A DNA stretch of 64,000 nucleotides from Alkalispirillum mobile (GCF_003664325.1 NZ_RCDA01000001.1:1490866-1554865), one strand, 5' to 3'; shown: positions 9,589 to 20,118, counted from the first letter of the stretch. Made by a program: numbers and translations. Notes: generated by a model not told the origin, from the letters alone.

Positions 9589-11136
9589 ATGCTCATGGAT
9601 GAGCGCCTGCAACTCCACCCTGTTGAGAACATACCGCGGCTACGTCGGCTGATCGCAAGTGTCCTGGGCTCCTCAACAACCGAAAGCCTTGGCCCTTACC
9701 CGCAGCTCGAGCACGCCTGCTTACATCTTCATCGATCAGGCACCGTAGCAGCGGTGGTCCAGCGCCAGGTTCAAGACCCTGATTTCCTGGCCGAACACGG
9801 CACGTACTACTCCCGATGGGCTTATGCAGTGCCTCGATTCTGCACCCGCATCCACTTCTTTTCAGCGAAGCCGAAATCCGCGGATGTCCTCGAGGCAATA
9901 GACGGCTGGGCTGAAGCCGGAGAAGACGTTTACCTCGGGTTCATCACGTTACGGCCCGTCGCGAACAGTCCTGTCGCCGCCTCGTTTATGCGCAAGCCCA
10001 GCTCGGGATGGGGCCAGTTCATCCGCACATACGACAGATATCCCGTTAACCTCTCAGGTCGGCAGTTCCACGTTGACGCCACACCGTTTATGCAGCAGGA
10101 CAATGCGGTCGGCGCCTGCGCACAAGCCTCCATCTGGATGGCCTTACGCACGTTGCGCTGGAAGGAAGGGCGCTCCGCGTTCAACCCTGCCGACATCACC
10201 TCGGCCGCAACCCGGTTCATGGTTAGTGGCCGCACCTTACCCAATCGGGATGGCCTCCGAATAGAGCAAATCACCGAAGCCATCAGGACAGCAGGCTATT
10301 CTCCCCACGTAATCTACCTCAGAAAGCCAGGCGCTAACGGGAAAGAAGCATGGGAACCAGGAGAGTATGCCAAGGTATGTCGCACTCTCTACCCCTATAT
10401 TGAATCAGGCATTCCTGTCATCCTTGCCCTGCTCCATCCGTCAGGCGGTCATGCAGTAGTGGCTATCGGGCACGGCTGGAGCAGGCAAGACCCAGCGCAG
10501 GGACGTCGCCCTCAGCCTGTCCGCGAGAAGCTGGCAGGAGCTGCGTTGCTGGACGCTTCCCAGTGGGCACACCCCTATTACATCCATAATGACAACACGG
10601 GCCCTTATTTGGAATTGACCAGAGGACCAGGGAGCGGATACACGCTTGCAAACGCCTTCTGTGCAATTCCGTTACTGTCTTCTGATATTCTCGTGGATGC
10701 CGATGAGGCAAGAACAGCCACCATCAGCCTTCTTAATGACGTAATGAACATTGAGAAGGTTCGGAAAATGATTGACCTTCCATCAAGGTTGGTTACTCGA
10801 ACACTGTTGCTGGCTCGCACCAAGGTTCGGGAACAGGCGCTGGCCTCGAATCTGAACCCCGCAGTCAAGCGATACTACCGTACCAAGTGGTTACCGAGCC
10901 ACATCTGGTCATTAGAGCTTCACCCAGCGCATGATTATGGGAACTCACCCACAATTGGATTAAGCCCTATTGGAGAGGTGCTACTTGACCCCAGCGCTGA
11001 CCCATCTGAAGGCCACTTTTTGACCATCCGAATTAACGGCGCCATCCTCAAGAACCACCCGGAGACAACGGACTTGATTATTGATCGCAACGCGTTTGAC
11101 GGCAGTATCACGCTTGCGCTGCACAAGGCGGCATGA
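9589..11136 (+). CDS. Large protein with a papain/C39-like cysteine peptidase core
   Basis: This 515-residue protein belongs to no family I can name. Its centre carries a papain-fold pattern: a possible oxyanion Gln at 169-170, Cys177 in VGACAQASIWM at the start of a helix, His288 in GGHAVVAIGHGW, and Asp335 in HNDNTGPY. Spacing and surroundings resemble C39-like and bacteriocin-type peptidases. The N-terminal 160 residues (including GEDVYLGFITLRPVANSPV) and the C-terminal 160 are unassigned. No signal peptide or membrane segment is seen, so it is cytoplasmic. The ATG at 9595 is an alternative start. It sits between the 62-aa gene and an MNT nucleotidyltransferase, inside two direct repeats, which suggests a defence or conflict cassette (inference). 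Confidence 0.65.
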   Translation: MLMDERLQLHPVENIPRLRRLIASVLGSSTTESLGPYPQLEHACLHLHRSGTVAAVVQRQVQDPDFLAEHGTYYSRWAYAVPRFCTRIHFFSAKPKSADVLEAIDGWAEAGEDVYLGFITLRPVANSPVAASFMRKPSSGWGQFIRTYDRYPVNLSGRQFHVDATPFMQQDNAVGACAQASIWMALRTLRWKEGRSAFNPADITSAATRFMVSGRTLPNRDGLRIEQITEAIRTAGYSPHVIYLRKPGANGKEAWEPGEYAKVCRTLYPYIESGIPVILALLHPSGGHAVVAIGHGWSRQDPAQGRRPQPVREKLAGAALLDASQWAHPYYIHNDNTGPYLELTRGPGSGYTLANAFCAIPLLSSDILVDADEARTATISLLNDVMNIEKVRKMIDLPSRLVTRTLLLARTKVREQALASNLNPAVKRYYRTKWLPSHIWSLELHPAHDYGNSPTIGLSPIGEVLLDPSADPSEGHFLTIRINGAILKNHPETTDLIIDRNAFDGSITLALHKAA

Positions 11137-11154
11137 CCCAACCATCATAGCGCT

Positions 11155-11568
11155 ATGGAATCGTCAACGCGCAACCGAAATGCTCTGGTCAAAGCCGTCA
11201 CTCCACTGCTGGCCGCAGAGCCCCTCGTTGTTTGCGCTTATCTCTTCGGCAGCGTTGCTCGGGGTGATGCTGGCCCCCGAAGCGACGTCGATATTGCCGT
11301 ATTGACCTCAAATGACGTTAAGCCGGGGCTCCTGAGCCCGCTCACCCGACTAAAGCTGGATCTGGAAGATGCCCTCGGCCAGAGGGTAGATCTGATACAC
11401 CTGAACCATGCACCGCCAGATCTTGTTCACCGCGTCCTGCGCGATGGCCTTTTGCTGATCGACAAGGAGCCGAACAGGAGAATCTCATTCGAGGTGCAGG
11501 CGAGGAACGAGTATTGGGACCTGCTCCCAATCCTGAAAGAATACCGGCGCGCGCAAGGCAACCCCTAA
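11155..11568 (+). CDS. MNT-type minimal nucleotidyltransferase (MntA-like)
   Basis: The 137-residue product has the polymerase-beta nucleotidyltransferase motif GS-X10-DXD exactly as in MntA antitoxins (GSVARGDAGPRSDVD, residues 32-46), a third acidic position in VDLIHL, and the family's C-terminal block EYWDLLPILKEYRR. MntA proteins normally AMPylate a HEPN RNase (HepT) encoded beside them. No HEPN gene with an R-X4-H-X-Y motif lies on either side here. The neighbour 18 bp upstream is the peptidase-like gene instead, so this is either an orphan antitoxin or has been adopted by a different effector. Confidence 0.83.
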   Translation: MESSTRNRNALVKAVTPLLAAEPLVVCAYLFGSVARGDAGPRSDVDIAVLTSNDVKPGLLSPLTRLKLDLEDALGQRVDLIHLNHAPPDLVHRVLRDGLLLIDKEPNRRISFEVQARNEYWDLLPILKEYRRAQGNP

Positions 11569-11593
11569 CTCCATGAGCTCTCCGCCAATAGAA

Positions 11594-11621
11594 AAAGCCC
11601 CGGCTGTTACACCGAGGCTTT
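11594..11621 (+). terminator. Hairpin downstream of the MNT gene
   Basis: AAAGCCCCGG (11594-11603) pairs with CCGAGGCTTT (11612-11621) with one mismatch around an eight-base loop, 25 bp past the stop codon. The T run is short, so efficiency is uncertain. Confidence 0.5.
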
Positions 11622-11680
11622 CAAGGCCAGAGGCCGGAGCCAGACCACACACCACCAATCAACTCATCCCTAAACCAATG

Positions 11681-11704
11681 TGGCAGTGCAAGACCTGACC
11701 CCTA
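11681..11704 (+). repeat. 24-bp direct repeat, right copy
   Basis: Identical to 9265-9288 over 24 bp and in the same orientation, 13 bp from the end of the second pilin gene. With the left copy it delimits a segment of about 2.4 kb. Confidence 0.75.
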
Positions 11705-11717
11705 GCTCCAAATCAAA

Positions 11718-12236
11718 TCAATCAAGATCATCGACCGACTCACAATCCGAGACATACGCTTCATCAACGTCTGTCTGGCACTCCCAAGTACCCGCATCAC
11801 CATCGGCATCAGTAACAAAGTACCGGTACCTAACGGCGCCACCACCATCGGCAGTCAGCCGGGGACTCGCCTCGGTGTCATCAGCGCCAAAGGTGTAGGT
11901 CACGTCGAAAACACTGTCGCCATCACTCCAGCCCGAATGCGCCGTTATAGCGCCATGGGACCCCAAGACTTGGATCCCCAGTTGCTCGACAATATTGGAG
12001 TCTGACGCCAAACCATCAGAATCACTTTCTGAGTCTCCATCGTCACCGACCGAGCGCCCCCGGTTAATCCGCTCCTGCGCCCCAGTCCTCACACCACCCA
12101 ACAGGGTATGCGCCTCAGAAAACTGCGCCCGAGCGATGTAGTTCTGATACTGCGGAATCGCAATCGCTGCCAAAATACCAATGATCGCCACAACGATCAT
12201 CAGTTCGATCAAAGTAAAGCCCTGTTGCTTCTGCAT
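11718..12236 (-). CDS. Type IV pilin (PilA-like), copy 2
   Basis: The 172-residue prepilin begins MQKQQG before [19 protein letters not shown], a standard class III leader and N-terminal helix, and has a C-terminal disulfide pair (WECQTD and VSDCES). The rest is unlike copy 1, with an acidic, Ser/Asp-rich insert (about 64-82). I set the start at the ATG at 12236, which has AGGAGA upstream; the open frame runs 100 codons further but has no pilin features there. It carries its own sigma-54 promoter, so it is probably expressed under PilR like copy 1, 2.9 kb away. Confidence 0.92.
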   Translation of the reverse strand: MQKQQGFTLIELMIVVAIIGILAAIAIPQYQNYIARAQFSEAHTLLGGVRTGAQERINRGRSVGDDGDSESDSDGLASDSNIVEQLGIQVLGSHGAITAHSGWSDGDSVFDVTYTFGADDTEASPRLTADGGGAVRYRYFVTDADGDAGTWECQTDVDEAYVSDCESVDDLD

Positions 12237-12327
12237 GGTCGTTCTCCTGTCGAGTCGACTTTCAACCCATCGCCCGTCGCCGGGCCCACATAACCAAGGA
12301 GGTAGTATTCCTCCTGCCCCTACATAT

Positions 12328-12342
12328 GCAGAAGCAGTGCCA
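12328..12342 (-). promoter_or_regulatory. Sigma-54 promoter of pilin copy 2
   Basis: On the minus strand the element reads TGGCACTGCTTCTGC followed by AT, matching the -24/-12 consensus at nearly all conserved positions with correct spacing. Transcription should start near 12316, giving a leader of about 80 bases. Confidence 0.87.
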
Positions 12343-12534
12343 ACCTGCCCCACCCGGCCACCGCCAGCCAACACCCCACCTCCAAGTCCCTGATTAGAAT
12401 AAGTTAACCCGACACCGCAAACCCGCCGGTCACCAAACTGCCACCTCACCTTTTCCCTACCCCAGGCCCGGACACTGCCCCCACCCGTCGCCATCACCTG
12501 TCGAAAAACGTCAGTCTCCCCACAGTCCACTACC

Positions 12535-12564
12535 AAAAAAGGGGCCTGCTACCCGACAGACCCC
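12535..12564 (-). terminator. Rho-independent terminator after trxB
   Basis: On the minus strand GGGGTCTG pairs with CAGGCCCC (one G-U pair) and is followed by six T. It lies 28 bp past the trxB stop. Confidence 0.85.
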
Positions 12565-12591
12565 TCCATCACCGCGGGTCAGCCCAACCCC

Positions 12592-13910
<1,319 letters not shown>

Positions 13911-16241
13911 ATGTCCGACAACTTCCGCGACAACGCCCTCGAATACCACGAACAACCCCGCCCCGGTAAGCTGCAGGTCGTGCCCACCAAGCCGCTGGCC
14001 AACCAGCGGGACCTGGCGCTGGCCTACTCTCCCGGTGTCGCCGCCGCCTGCGAGGAGATCGTCAACGACCCGCAGGCCGCCTCCAAGTACACCGCCCGCG
14101 GCAACATGGTGGCGGTGATCACCAACGGCACGGCGGTGCTGGGGCTGGGCAACATCGGCCCGTTGGCCTCCAAGCCGGTCATGGAGGGCAAGGGCGTCCT
14201 GTTCAAGAAGTTCGCCGGCATCGATGTGTTCGACATCGAGATCAACGAGCAGGACCCGGACAAGCTGGTCGAGATCATTGCCAGCCTGGAGCCCACCTTC
14301 GGCGGCATCAACCTGGAGGACATCAAGGCCCCGGAGTGCTTCCAGGTGGAGGGGGCGCTGCGCAAGCGGATGAACATCCCGGTCTTCCACGATGACCAGC
14401 ACGGCACGGCCATCATCACAGCCGCGGCGGTGCTCAACGGCCTGCGGGTGGTGGACAAGAAGATCGAGGACGTGAAGCTCTGCTGCTCCGGCGCGGGGGC
14501 GGCGGCCATTGCCTGCCTGGACATCCTGGTGTCCATGGGCATGAAGAAGGAGAACATCTTCGTCGCCGACTCCAAGGGCATCGTGTTCAAGGGCCGCAAG
14601 GAGTACATGGACGAGCGCAAGGAGGGGTACGCCCGCGAGACCTCCGCCCGCACCATGAAGGAGGTGATCGACGGCGCCGACATCTTCCTGGGGCTGTCCG
14701 CCCCCGGGGTGCTCACCGAGGCGATGGTCAAGCAGATGGCCGACAGCCCGATCATCATGGCGCTCGCCAACCCGGTACCCGAGATCCTGCCCGAGGTGGC
14801 CAAGGAGGCGCGCCCGGACGCCATCATCGCCACCGGCCGGTCGGACTACCCCAACCAGGTCAACAACGTGCTCTGCTTCCCCTTCATCTTCCGGGGGGCG
14901 CTGGACGTGGGCGCCACCACCATCAACGAGGAGATGAAGCTGGCGGCGGTGTACGCCATTGCCGATCTGGCCATGGCCGAGTCCTCCGACATCGTGGCCG
15001 CGGCCTACGGCGGCAAGGCCCTGCGCTTCGGCCCGGAGTACCTGATCCCGCGGCCCTTCGACCCGCGGCTGATCACGAAGATCGCGCCGGCGGTGGCCCA
15101 GGCGGCCATGGACAGCGGCGTGGCCGCCCGGCCCATCACGGACTTCGACGCCTACCACATGGAGCTGTCGCAGTTCGTGTTCCAGTCCGGGCTGGTAATG
15201 AAGCCCATCTTCGAGCGGGCACGCAACAACCCCAAGCGGGTGGTCTACACCGACGGCGAGGAGGACCGCGTGCTGCGCGCCGTGCAGGTGGTGGTGGACG
15301 ACGGGCTGGCCAAACCCATCCTGGTCGGCCGCCGCAAGGTAGTGGAGATGCGCATCAAGCGCCTGGGCCTGCGCCTGGAGATCGGCAAGAACGTCGACCT
15401 GGCCGACCCGGAGGACGATCCGCGCTACCGCGAGTACTGGCAGCTTTACCACTCCATCATGGAGCGCCAGGGCGTGACCCCGGCGCGGGCCCGCACGGTG
15501 GTGCGCACCCGGACCACGGTGATCGGCGCACTGATGGTGCGGCGCGGCGAGGCGGACGCCCTGGTGGGCGGCAGCGTGGGCCGCTACCACCGGCAGATCA
15601 GCCACGTGCAGGACGTGATCGGTCGCCGGCCCGGCGTGCGGAACATGGCGGCGATGAACGTGCTGATCGTGCCCAAGGGCACCTTCTTCATCGTGGACAC
15701 CTACGTGAACCACGACCCCAACGCCCACCAGATCGCCGAGATGACCCGGCTGGCGGCGGACGAGGTGCGCCGGTTCGGGATCACGCCGAAGGTGGCGCTG
15801 CTCTCCCACTCCAGCTTTGGCACCTCCAATGCGGACAGCGCCCACAAGATGCGCGAGGCGCTGCAGCTGATCAAGGACGCGGACCCGTCGCTGGACGTGG
15901 AGGGCGAGATGCACGGCGATGCGGCCATCTCCGAGGATATCCGCAAGCGCATCTTCCCCAACAACGATCTGAAGGGGCAGGCCAACCTGCTGGTGATGCC
16001 GACGCTGGATGCGGCCAACATCGCCTTCAACCTGCTGAAGGTGATGAGCGAGGGCGTCTCGGTGGGCCCGATCCTGCTGGGCACGGCCCGCCCGGCGCAC
16101 ATCCTGACCCCCTCCTCCACGGTGCGCGCCATCGTGAACATGAGCGCGCTGGCAGCGGTGGAGTCGGCGATGATCGAGCCCTCCCCCTCCGGCGACGACG
16201 AACGGGACTACTCGGCTTACGAGGAGGAGGACGACGAGTAG
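13911..16241 (+). CDS. maeB: NADP-dependent malic enzyme with phosphotransacetylase-like domain
   Basis: The 776-residue protein has the two-part structure of large MaeB enzymes. Residues 1 to about 430 form the malic enzyme ([14 protein letters not shown] near the start, [12 protein letters not shown], the nucleotide-binding [14 protein letters not shown], and [13 protein letters not shown]). Residues about 440-760 form a phosphate acetyltransferase-like regulatory domain. It converts malate to pyruvate and CO2, making NADPH; the C-terminal domain usually confers control by acetyl-CoA. I set the start at 13911, where the family begins and GGAGA precedes the ATG. With ppc nearby it forms a PEP-oxaloacetate-malate-pyruvate node. 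Confidence 0.95.
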   Translation: MSDNFRDNALEYHEQPRPGKLQVVPTKPLANQRDLALAYSPGVAAACEEIVNDPQAASKYTARGNMVAVITNGTAVLGLGNIGPLASKPVMEGKGVLFKKFAGIDVFDIEINEQDPDKLVEIIASLEPTFGGINLEDIKAPECFQVEGALRKRMNIPVFHDDQHGTAIITAAAVLNGLRVVDKKIEDVKLCCSGAGAAAIACLDILVSMGMKKENIFVADSKGIVFKGRKEYMDERKEGYARETSARTMKEVIDGADIFLGLSAPGVLTEAMVKQMADSPIIMALANPVPEILPEVAKEARPDAIIATGRSDYPNQVNNVLCFPFIFRGALDVGATTINEEMKLAAVYAIADLAMAESSDIVAAAYGGKALRFGPEYLIPRPFDPRLITKIAPAVAQAAMDSGVAARPITDFDAYHMELSQFVFQSGLVMKPIFERARNNPKRVVYTDGEEDRVLRAVQVVVDDGLAKPILVGRRKVVEMRIKRLGLRLEIGKNVDLADPEDDPRYREYWQLYHSIMERQGVTPARARTVVRTRTTVIGALMVRRGEADALVGGSVGRYHRQISHVQDVIGRRPGVRNMAAMNVLIVPKGTFFIVDTYVNHDPNAHQIAEMTRLAADEVRRFGITPKVALLSHSSFGTSNADSAHKMREALQLIKDADPSLDVEGEMHGDAAISEDIRKRIFPNNDLKGQANLLVMPTLDAANIAFNLLKVMSEGVSVGPILLGTARPAHILTPSSTVRAIVNMSALAAVESAMIEPSPSGDDERDYSAYEEEDDE

Positions 16242-16269
16242 AGTCCCGGACGCGGGCCGAGACCCTATT

Positions 16270-16373
16270 GGTTGACCCCGCGTCTCCATCGCATGGGTCA
16301 ACCCCGCCCCGTCATTGCATGGGTTAACCCCGCCCCGTCATTGCAGTTGTTGACCCCGCCCCGTCATTGCGAA
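16270..16373 (+). repeat. Tandem repeat, four copies of a 26-bp unit
   Basis: Units start at 16270, 16296, 16322 and 16348. Each has the form GGTTAACCCCGCCCCGTCAT followed by TGCATG with variations, the first copy being the most divergent. The last unit runs into the hairpin repeat that follows. It lies between maeB and tolQ. Confidence 0.85.
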
Positions 16374-16433
16374 CGGAGTGAAGCAATCCACACAGGCCGT
16401 TGGATTGCTTCGCTCACGCTCGCAATGACGGGG
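16359..16433. repeat. Long hairpin repeat (intergenic palindromic element)
   Basis: Left arm 16359-16390 pairs imperfectly with right arm 16401-16433 around a 10-base loop: GTCATTGCGAACGGAGTGAA against TTCGCTCACGCTCGCAATGAC, closed by CCCCG/CGGGG and ATCCA/TGGAT. Repeats with the core GTCATTGCGA and GAAGCAATCC occur scattered in many bacterial genomes, so this is probably one copy of a dispersed family. It could also end maeB transcripts. Confidence 0.75.
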
Positions 16434-16616
16434 GGCGTTCGCGGCGACCCGCCACCGCCGCGCATGACGCCACGATTAACCCTGCTCCGGGGTGGTTGCC
16501 CCCGACCCCGCCTGCCGCTACATTAGTCCGCGTTGCAAACCATGGGCTTACACGCCCTTCCTTGAGCTGTCATTCAAGTCCAACCACTGGGCTGAACCCG
16601 TGGCCGGAGCACGCTG

Positions 16617-17324
16617 ATGTCGGGCGAACTATCCATTACCCACCTTATTCTCGAGGCCAGTCTGCTGGTGCAGCTGGTCATGCTGATCCTGGTGCTGGCG
16701 TCGGTCAGCTCCTGGGCGCTGATCTTTTTCAAGCGCGCCACCATCCGCAAGGCCCACTCCGGGGCAGTGCAGTTCGAGGAGCGCTTCTGGTCGGGCGGCA
16801 ACCTGGCGGAGATCTACCGCCACATGCGCGAGCCGCACCCGGACCACGGCGGGCTGGAGCGCATCTTCCGCGCCGGGTTCAAGGAGTTCACCCGGATGCG
16901 CAAGCAGACCGGCACGGCACCGGGCACCATGGTTGAGGCCTCCCACCGCGCCATGCGGGTGTCACTCTCCCGCGAGATGGACGACCTGGAGCGGCACCTG
17001 CCCTTCCTGGCCACGGTGGGCTCGGTGAGCCCCTACGTGGGGCTGTTTGGGACGGTCTGGGGCATCATGAACAGCTTCCGCGCCCTGGGCGAGATGCAGC
17101 AGGCTACCCTGGCCACGGTGGCCCCGGGCATCGCCGAGGCGCTGATCGCCACCGCGCTGGGCCTGTTCGCCGCCATCCCCGCGGTCATCGCCTACAACCA
17201 GTACGCCAACCAGGTGGAGCGGCTGATCAACCGCTACGAGACCTTCGTGGAGGAGTTCACCAGCATCCTGCAGCGCAACACCCACGGCCCCTCGGAATTC
17301 ACCGCCGGTCAGCCGGCGCAGTAA
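16617..17324 (+). CDS. tolQ: Tol-Pal system proton channel subunit
   Basis: The 235-residue MotA/TolQ/ExbB-family protein has three hydrophobic segments: one at about 15-38 (LLVQLVMLILVLASVSSWAL), and two later ones that flank ATVGSVSPYVGLFGTVWGIM and APGIAEALIATALGLFAAIPAVIAYN. With TolR it uses the proton gradient to energise TolA at the division site. It is the first gene of a complete tolQ-R-A-B-pal-cpoB run. GGAG precedes the ATG. No ybgC gene lies upstream; there is the repeat region instead. Confidence 0.95.
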   Translation: MSGELSITHLILEASLLVQLVMLILVLASVSSWALIFFKRATIRKAHSGAVQFEERFWSGGNLAEIYRHMREPHPDHGGLERIFRAGFKEFTRMRKQTGTAPGTMVEASHRAMRVSLSREMDDLERHLPFLATVGSVSPYVGLFGTVWGIMNSFRALGEMQQATLATVAPGIAEALIATALGLFAAIPAVIAYNQYANQVERLINRYETFVEEFTSILQRNTHGPSEFTAGQPAQ

Positions 17325-17337
17325 CGGAGGCGTCGCC

Positions 17338-17787
17338 GTGCCCTATTCCGCCAGTCCGATGGGCCACCGCAGCCGGCGGCGGCCGATGTCGGAGATCAAC
17401 GTGGTGCCCTACATCGACGTGATGCTGGTGCTGCTGGTGATCTTCATGGTCACCGCGCCGCTGCTTTACCAGGGGGTGGACGTGGACCTGCCCCAGGTGG
17501 ATGCGCAGGCGGAGCAGGACCCGCCGCAGGAGCCGGTGATCGTCTCGGTGGATGCCGATGGCCGCTACTACCTGAACATGGCCGACGACCCCGAGGCCGC
17601 CATGACCGCCGGTGAACTTTCCGACGCGGTGGCGGCCTTACTGGCGGACAACCCGGACAAGCGGGTGCTGGTAAACGGTGACAGTAACGTGCCCTACGGC
17701 GATGTGGTCTCGGTGATGGTCCGGTTGCGCGATGCGGGTGCGGCCGGCGTCGGGCTGATGACCCGCACGCCGGAGGGCGAGGGCTGA
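17338..17787 (+). CDS. tolR: Tol-Pal system protein TolR
   Basis: The 149-residue ExbD/TolR-family protein has one transmembrane helix (YIDVMLVLLVIFMVTAPLL) carrying the essential aspartate of YIDVMLV that works with TolQ in proton flow, followed by a periplasmic domain. The start is GTG with GGAGG nine bases upstream. It is 13 bp behind tolQ and one base before tolA. Confidence 0.95.
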   Translation: MPYSASPMGHRSRRRPMSEINVVPYIDVMLVLLVIFMVTAPLLYQGVDVDLPQVDAQAEQDPPQEPVIVSVDADGRYYLNMADDPEAAMTAGELSDAVAALLADNPDKRVLVNGDSNVPYGDVVSVMVRLRDAGAAGVGLMTRTPEGEG

Positions 17788-17788
17788 C

Positions 17789-18814
17789 ATGGCACTGCGT
17801 CGCCGCACCGGCACGCCTGATTCGGGTGGCGCCCGTCCGGTGCGCAGCACCCGACCGGGCCGCTACGTGCTGGTCTCGGTGGTGCTGCACGTGCTGGTCT
17901 TCGGGCTCTTCTTCGCGAACATCTCCTTCCTGCCCCAGACCACCGAGGAGCACGCCGGCGACGGCGATATCATCGAGGCGTTCGCGGTAGAGGAAGAGGT
18001 GGCCATGGCCCCCATCCGCGAGCGCGAGGCCGCCGAGGAGGAAGCGCGGCGTCAGGCGGAGGAAGAGGAACGCCGCCAGCGCGAGGAAGAGGAGCGCGAA
18101 CGCCAGGAGGCGGAGCGCCGCGAACAGGAGCGGCTCGAGGAGCAACGGCGTCAGGAAGAGGAAGAACAGGCGCGGCAGGAGGCCGAGGAAGAGGCGCGCC
18201 GCGAGGAGGAACGCCGGCAACAGGAGGAGGCCGAGCGCCTGGAACGCGAGGAAGAGGAGCGCCGCCAGCAGGAAGAGGAGGAGCGGCGTCAGGAAGAGGA
18301 ACGCCGTCGCCAGGAGGAGGAAGAGCGCCAGCGCGAGGAGGAGGAACGCCGCCGCCAGGAAGAGGAGGAGCGGCGGCAGCAGGAGGAAGAGCAGCGAAGG
18401 CAGGAAGAAGAGGAGCGCCGGCGTCAGGAAGAGGAAGAACGCCAGCGCCAGGAGGAAGAGGCACAACGCGAGGCCGAGGAGCGAGCCCGCCAGGAGGCCA
18501 TCGAGGCCGAACGCCGCGCCCGCGAGGTGCAGCAGATGGTGGGCAGCTACGCCGGCCGGATCAGCGCCGAGCTCCGCCGCGCCTGGGTCCGCCCCAGCGG
18601 CACACCCGCCGGCCTGGAGGCCCTGGTGCGCATCCGCTTGTCCCGCCACGGCGATGTGCAAAATGTGGAAATTACCCGCGGCAGCGGCAATGATGCCTTC
18701 GACGCCTCCGTCGTGCGCGCCGCCTACCGGGCCGCACCGCTGCCCATGCCCGACGAAGAGGACGCCAACCGCGAACTGCGCGAACGCACCTACCGCTTCG
18801 CGCCGGACCGTTGA
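17789..18814 (+). CDS. tolA: Tol-Pal system protein TolA
   Basis: The 341-residue product has a single N-terminal membrane anchor (VLVSVVLHVLVFGLFFANIS), a very long Glu/Arg/Gln-rich helical domain (about 70-245, repeats of the type EEERRRQEEEERQ) that would span the periplasm, and a C-terminal domain (about 250-341) with GRISAELRRAW and the VRIRLSRHGDVQNVEITRGSG block shared with TonB/TolA proteins. It links the TolQR motor to TolB and Pal. The coil is built almost wholly of E, R and Q, whereas the E. coli protein is rich in A and K. Confidence 0.94.
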   Translation: MALRRRTGTPDSGGARPVRSTRPGRYVLVSVVLHVLVFGLFFANISFLPQTTEEHAGDGDIIEAFAVEEEVAMAPIREREAAEEEARRQAEEEERRQREEEERERQEAERREQERLEEQRRQEEEEQARQEAEEEARREEERRQQEEAERLEREEEERRQQEEEERRQEEERRRQEEEERQREEEERRRQEEEERRQQEEEQRRQEEEERRRQEEEERQRQEEEAQREAEERARQEAIEAERRAREVQQMVGSYAGRISAELRRAWVRPSGTPAGLEALVRIRLSRHGDVQNVEITRGSGNDAFDASVVRAAYRAAPLPMPDEEDANRELRERTYRFAPDR

Positions 18815-18831
18815 TCAGAACAGGTAACGCC

Positions 18832-20118
18832 ATGCGCCGCCTATACAACAGCTTGTTCATCCTGGCCCTGATGGTGCTGGGCCTGCAGACCGCGCAGTCG
18901 GACGATGTCATCGACGTCATCGGCGGGCAGGAGGGCGCCATGCCGGTGGCGGTGATCCCCTTCGCCGTCTCCGGTGGCGTCAGCGCCCCGGACCAGGACA
19001 TCGCCCGCATCATCGGCGACAACCTGGCGCGCAGCGGCCGCTTCGAGGTGCTGTCCCGGGACGAACTGGTGGCCCGCCCCGCCGGCCTGGACGACACCCG
19101 GTTCTCCTCCTGGCGCGGGCTGGGCATGGACTACCTGGTCACCGGGCGCATGGAGATGGAGGACGACAACATTAGCGTCACCTTCGAGCTGCTGGATGTC
19201 TTTCGCGGCAACCGCATTGAGGGCCGCCGCTACCAGCTCGACCCGCGCAACCTGCGCAGCCTCGCCCACGCCATCAGCGACATCATCTTCGAGGAGGTGG
19301 TGGGCCTGCCCGGGGTGTTCAGCAGCCAGATCGCCTACGTGGAGGTGGAGGAGCGCGACGACCAGCGCCTGCACCGGCTGATGATCTCCGACGCCGACGG
19401 CCACCGCCCGCGCGAGGTGCTGGAGTCGCCGCAACCGATCATGTCCCCGGCCTGGTCGCCGAACCGCGACCGGCTGGCCTACGTCTCGTTCGAGGCCGGC
19501 CGGTCGGAGATCTACGTGCAGAACCTGCGCACCGGCGAGCGCGAGAAGATCGCCAGCTTCCGCGGCATCAACAGCGCCCCGGCCTGGTCGCCGGACGGCG
19601 AGCACCTGGCCGTGACCCTGTCCCGCGACGGGCGCGCCAACATCTACCTGCTGCGCGTGTCCGACGGCGACACCCGGCGGCTCACCGACCACTGGGCCAT
19701 CGACACCGAGCCCACCTTCTCGCCCGACGGCGAGCAGATCGCCTTCACCTCCGACCGGGGCGGCCGGCCGCAGGTCTACAAGATGGCGGTGAACGGTCCG
19801 GGCGGCGTGGAGCGCGTGACCTACGACGGCGACTACAACGCCCGCCCCAACTGGTCGCCGGACGGCCGCCGCCTGGCCATGGTCCACCGCCACGACGGCG
19901 ACTTCCGCATCGCGGTGCACGACCTGGAGAGCGAGCGCACCCGGGTGCTCACCGACGGGCCCTGGGACGAGTCCCCGGTCTTTGCACCCAATGGCGACAT
20001 GATCATGTATTCTGCCGGTGGCAGCGGCGACTCCCAGCTGCGCACGGTCTCCGTGCACGGCCGGGCCAACCAGACCCTGCCCCGCTCCGGCGGACTGACC
20101 CGAGAACCCGCCTGGTAA
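18832..20118 (+). CDS. tolB: Tol-Pal system protein TolB
   Basis: The 428-residue periplasmic protein has a signal peptide (MRRLYNSLFILALMVLGLQT), an N-terminal alpha/beta domain (about 35-170) and a six-bladed beta-propeller with repeated WSPDG-type motifs (SPAWSPNRDRLAYVS, APAWSPDGEHLAVTL, EPTFSPDGEQIAFTSDRGG, RPNWSPDGRRLAMV, SPVFAPNGDMIMY). It binds Pal and TolA. I prefer the ATG at 18832 to an in-frame TTG at 18811, because the signal peptide starts there. Confidence 0.95.
   Translation: MRRLYNSLFILALMVLGLQTAQSDDVIDVIGGQEGAMPVAVIPFAVSGGVSAPDQDIARIIGDNLARSGRFEVLSRDELVARPAGLDDTRFSSWRGLGMDYLVTGRMEMEDDNISVTFELLDVFRGNRIEGRRYQLDPRNLRSLAHAISDIIFEEVVGLPGVFSSQIAYVEVEERDDQRLHRLMISDADGHRPREVLESPQPIMSPAWSPNRDRLAYVSFEAGRSEIYVQNLRTGEREKIASFRGINSAPAWSPDGEHLAVTLSRDGRANIYLLRVSDGDTRRLTDHWAIDTEPTFSPDGEQIAFTSDRGGRPQVYKMAVNGPGGVERVTYDGDYNARPNWSPDGRRLAMVHRHDGDFRIAVHDLESERTRVLTDGPWDESPVFAPNGDMIMYSAGGSGDSQLRTVSVHGRANQTLPRSGGLTREPAW

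Larger units (their letters stand above)
12237..12591. other. Intergenic region holding the copy-2 pilin promoter and trxB terminator
   Basis: No gene is supported in these 355 bases. They contain the sigma-54 promoter at 12328-12342 and the minus-strand terminator at 12535-12564. The part between (about 12343-12534) is where PilR upstream sites would be expected, but I see no convincing repeat there. Confidence 0.6.

Noticed and set aside
11155-11568. Complete HEPN/MNT toxin-antitoxin pair
   Set aside because: Only the MNT half is present. Neither neighbour has the R-X4-H-X-Y motif or the size of a HEPN toxin.
16270-16433. CRISPR-like array
   Set aside because: The 26-bp units abut with no unique spacers and there are no cas genes, so it is a plain tandem repeat.
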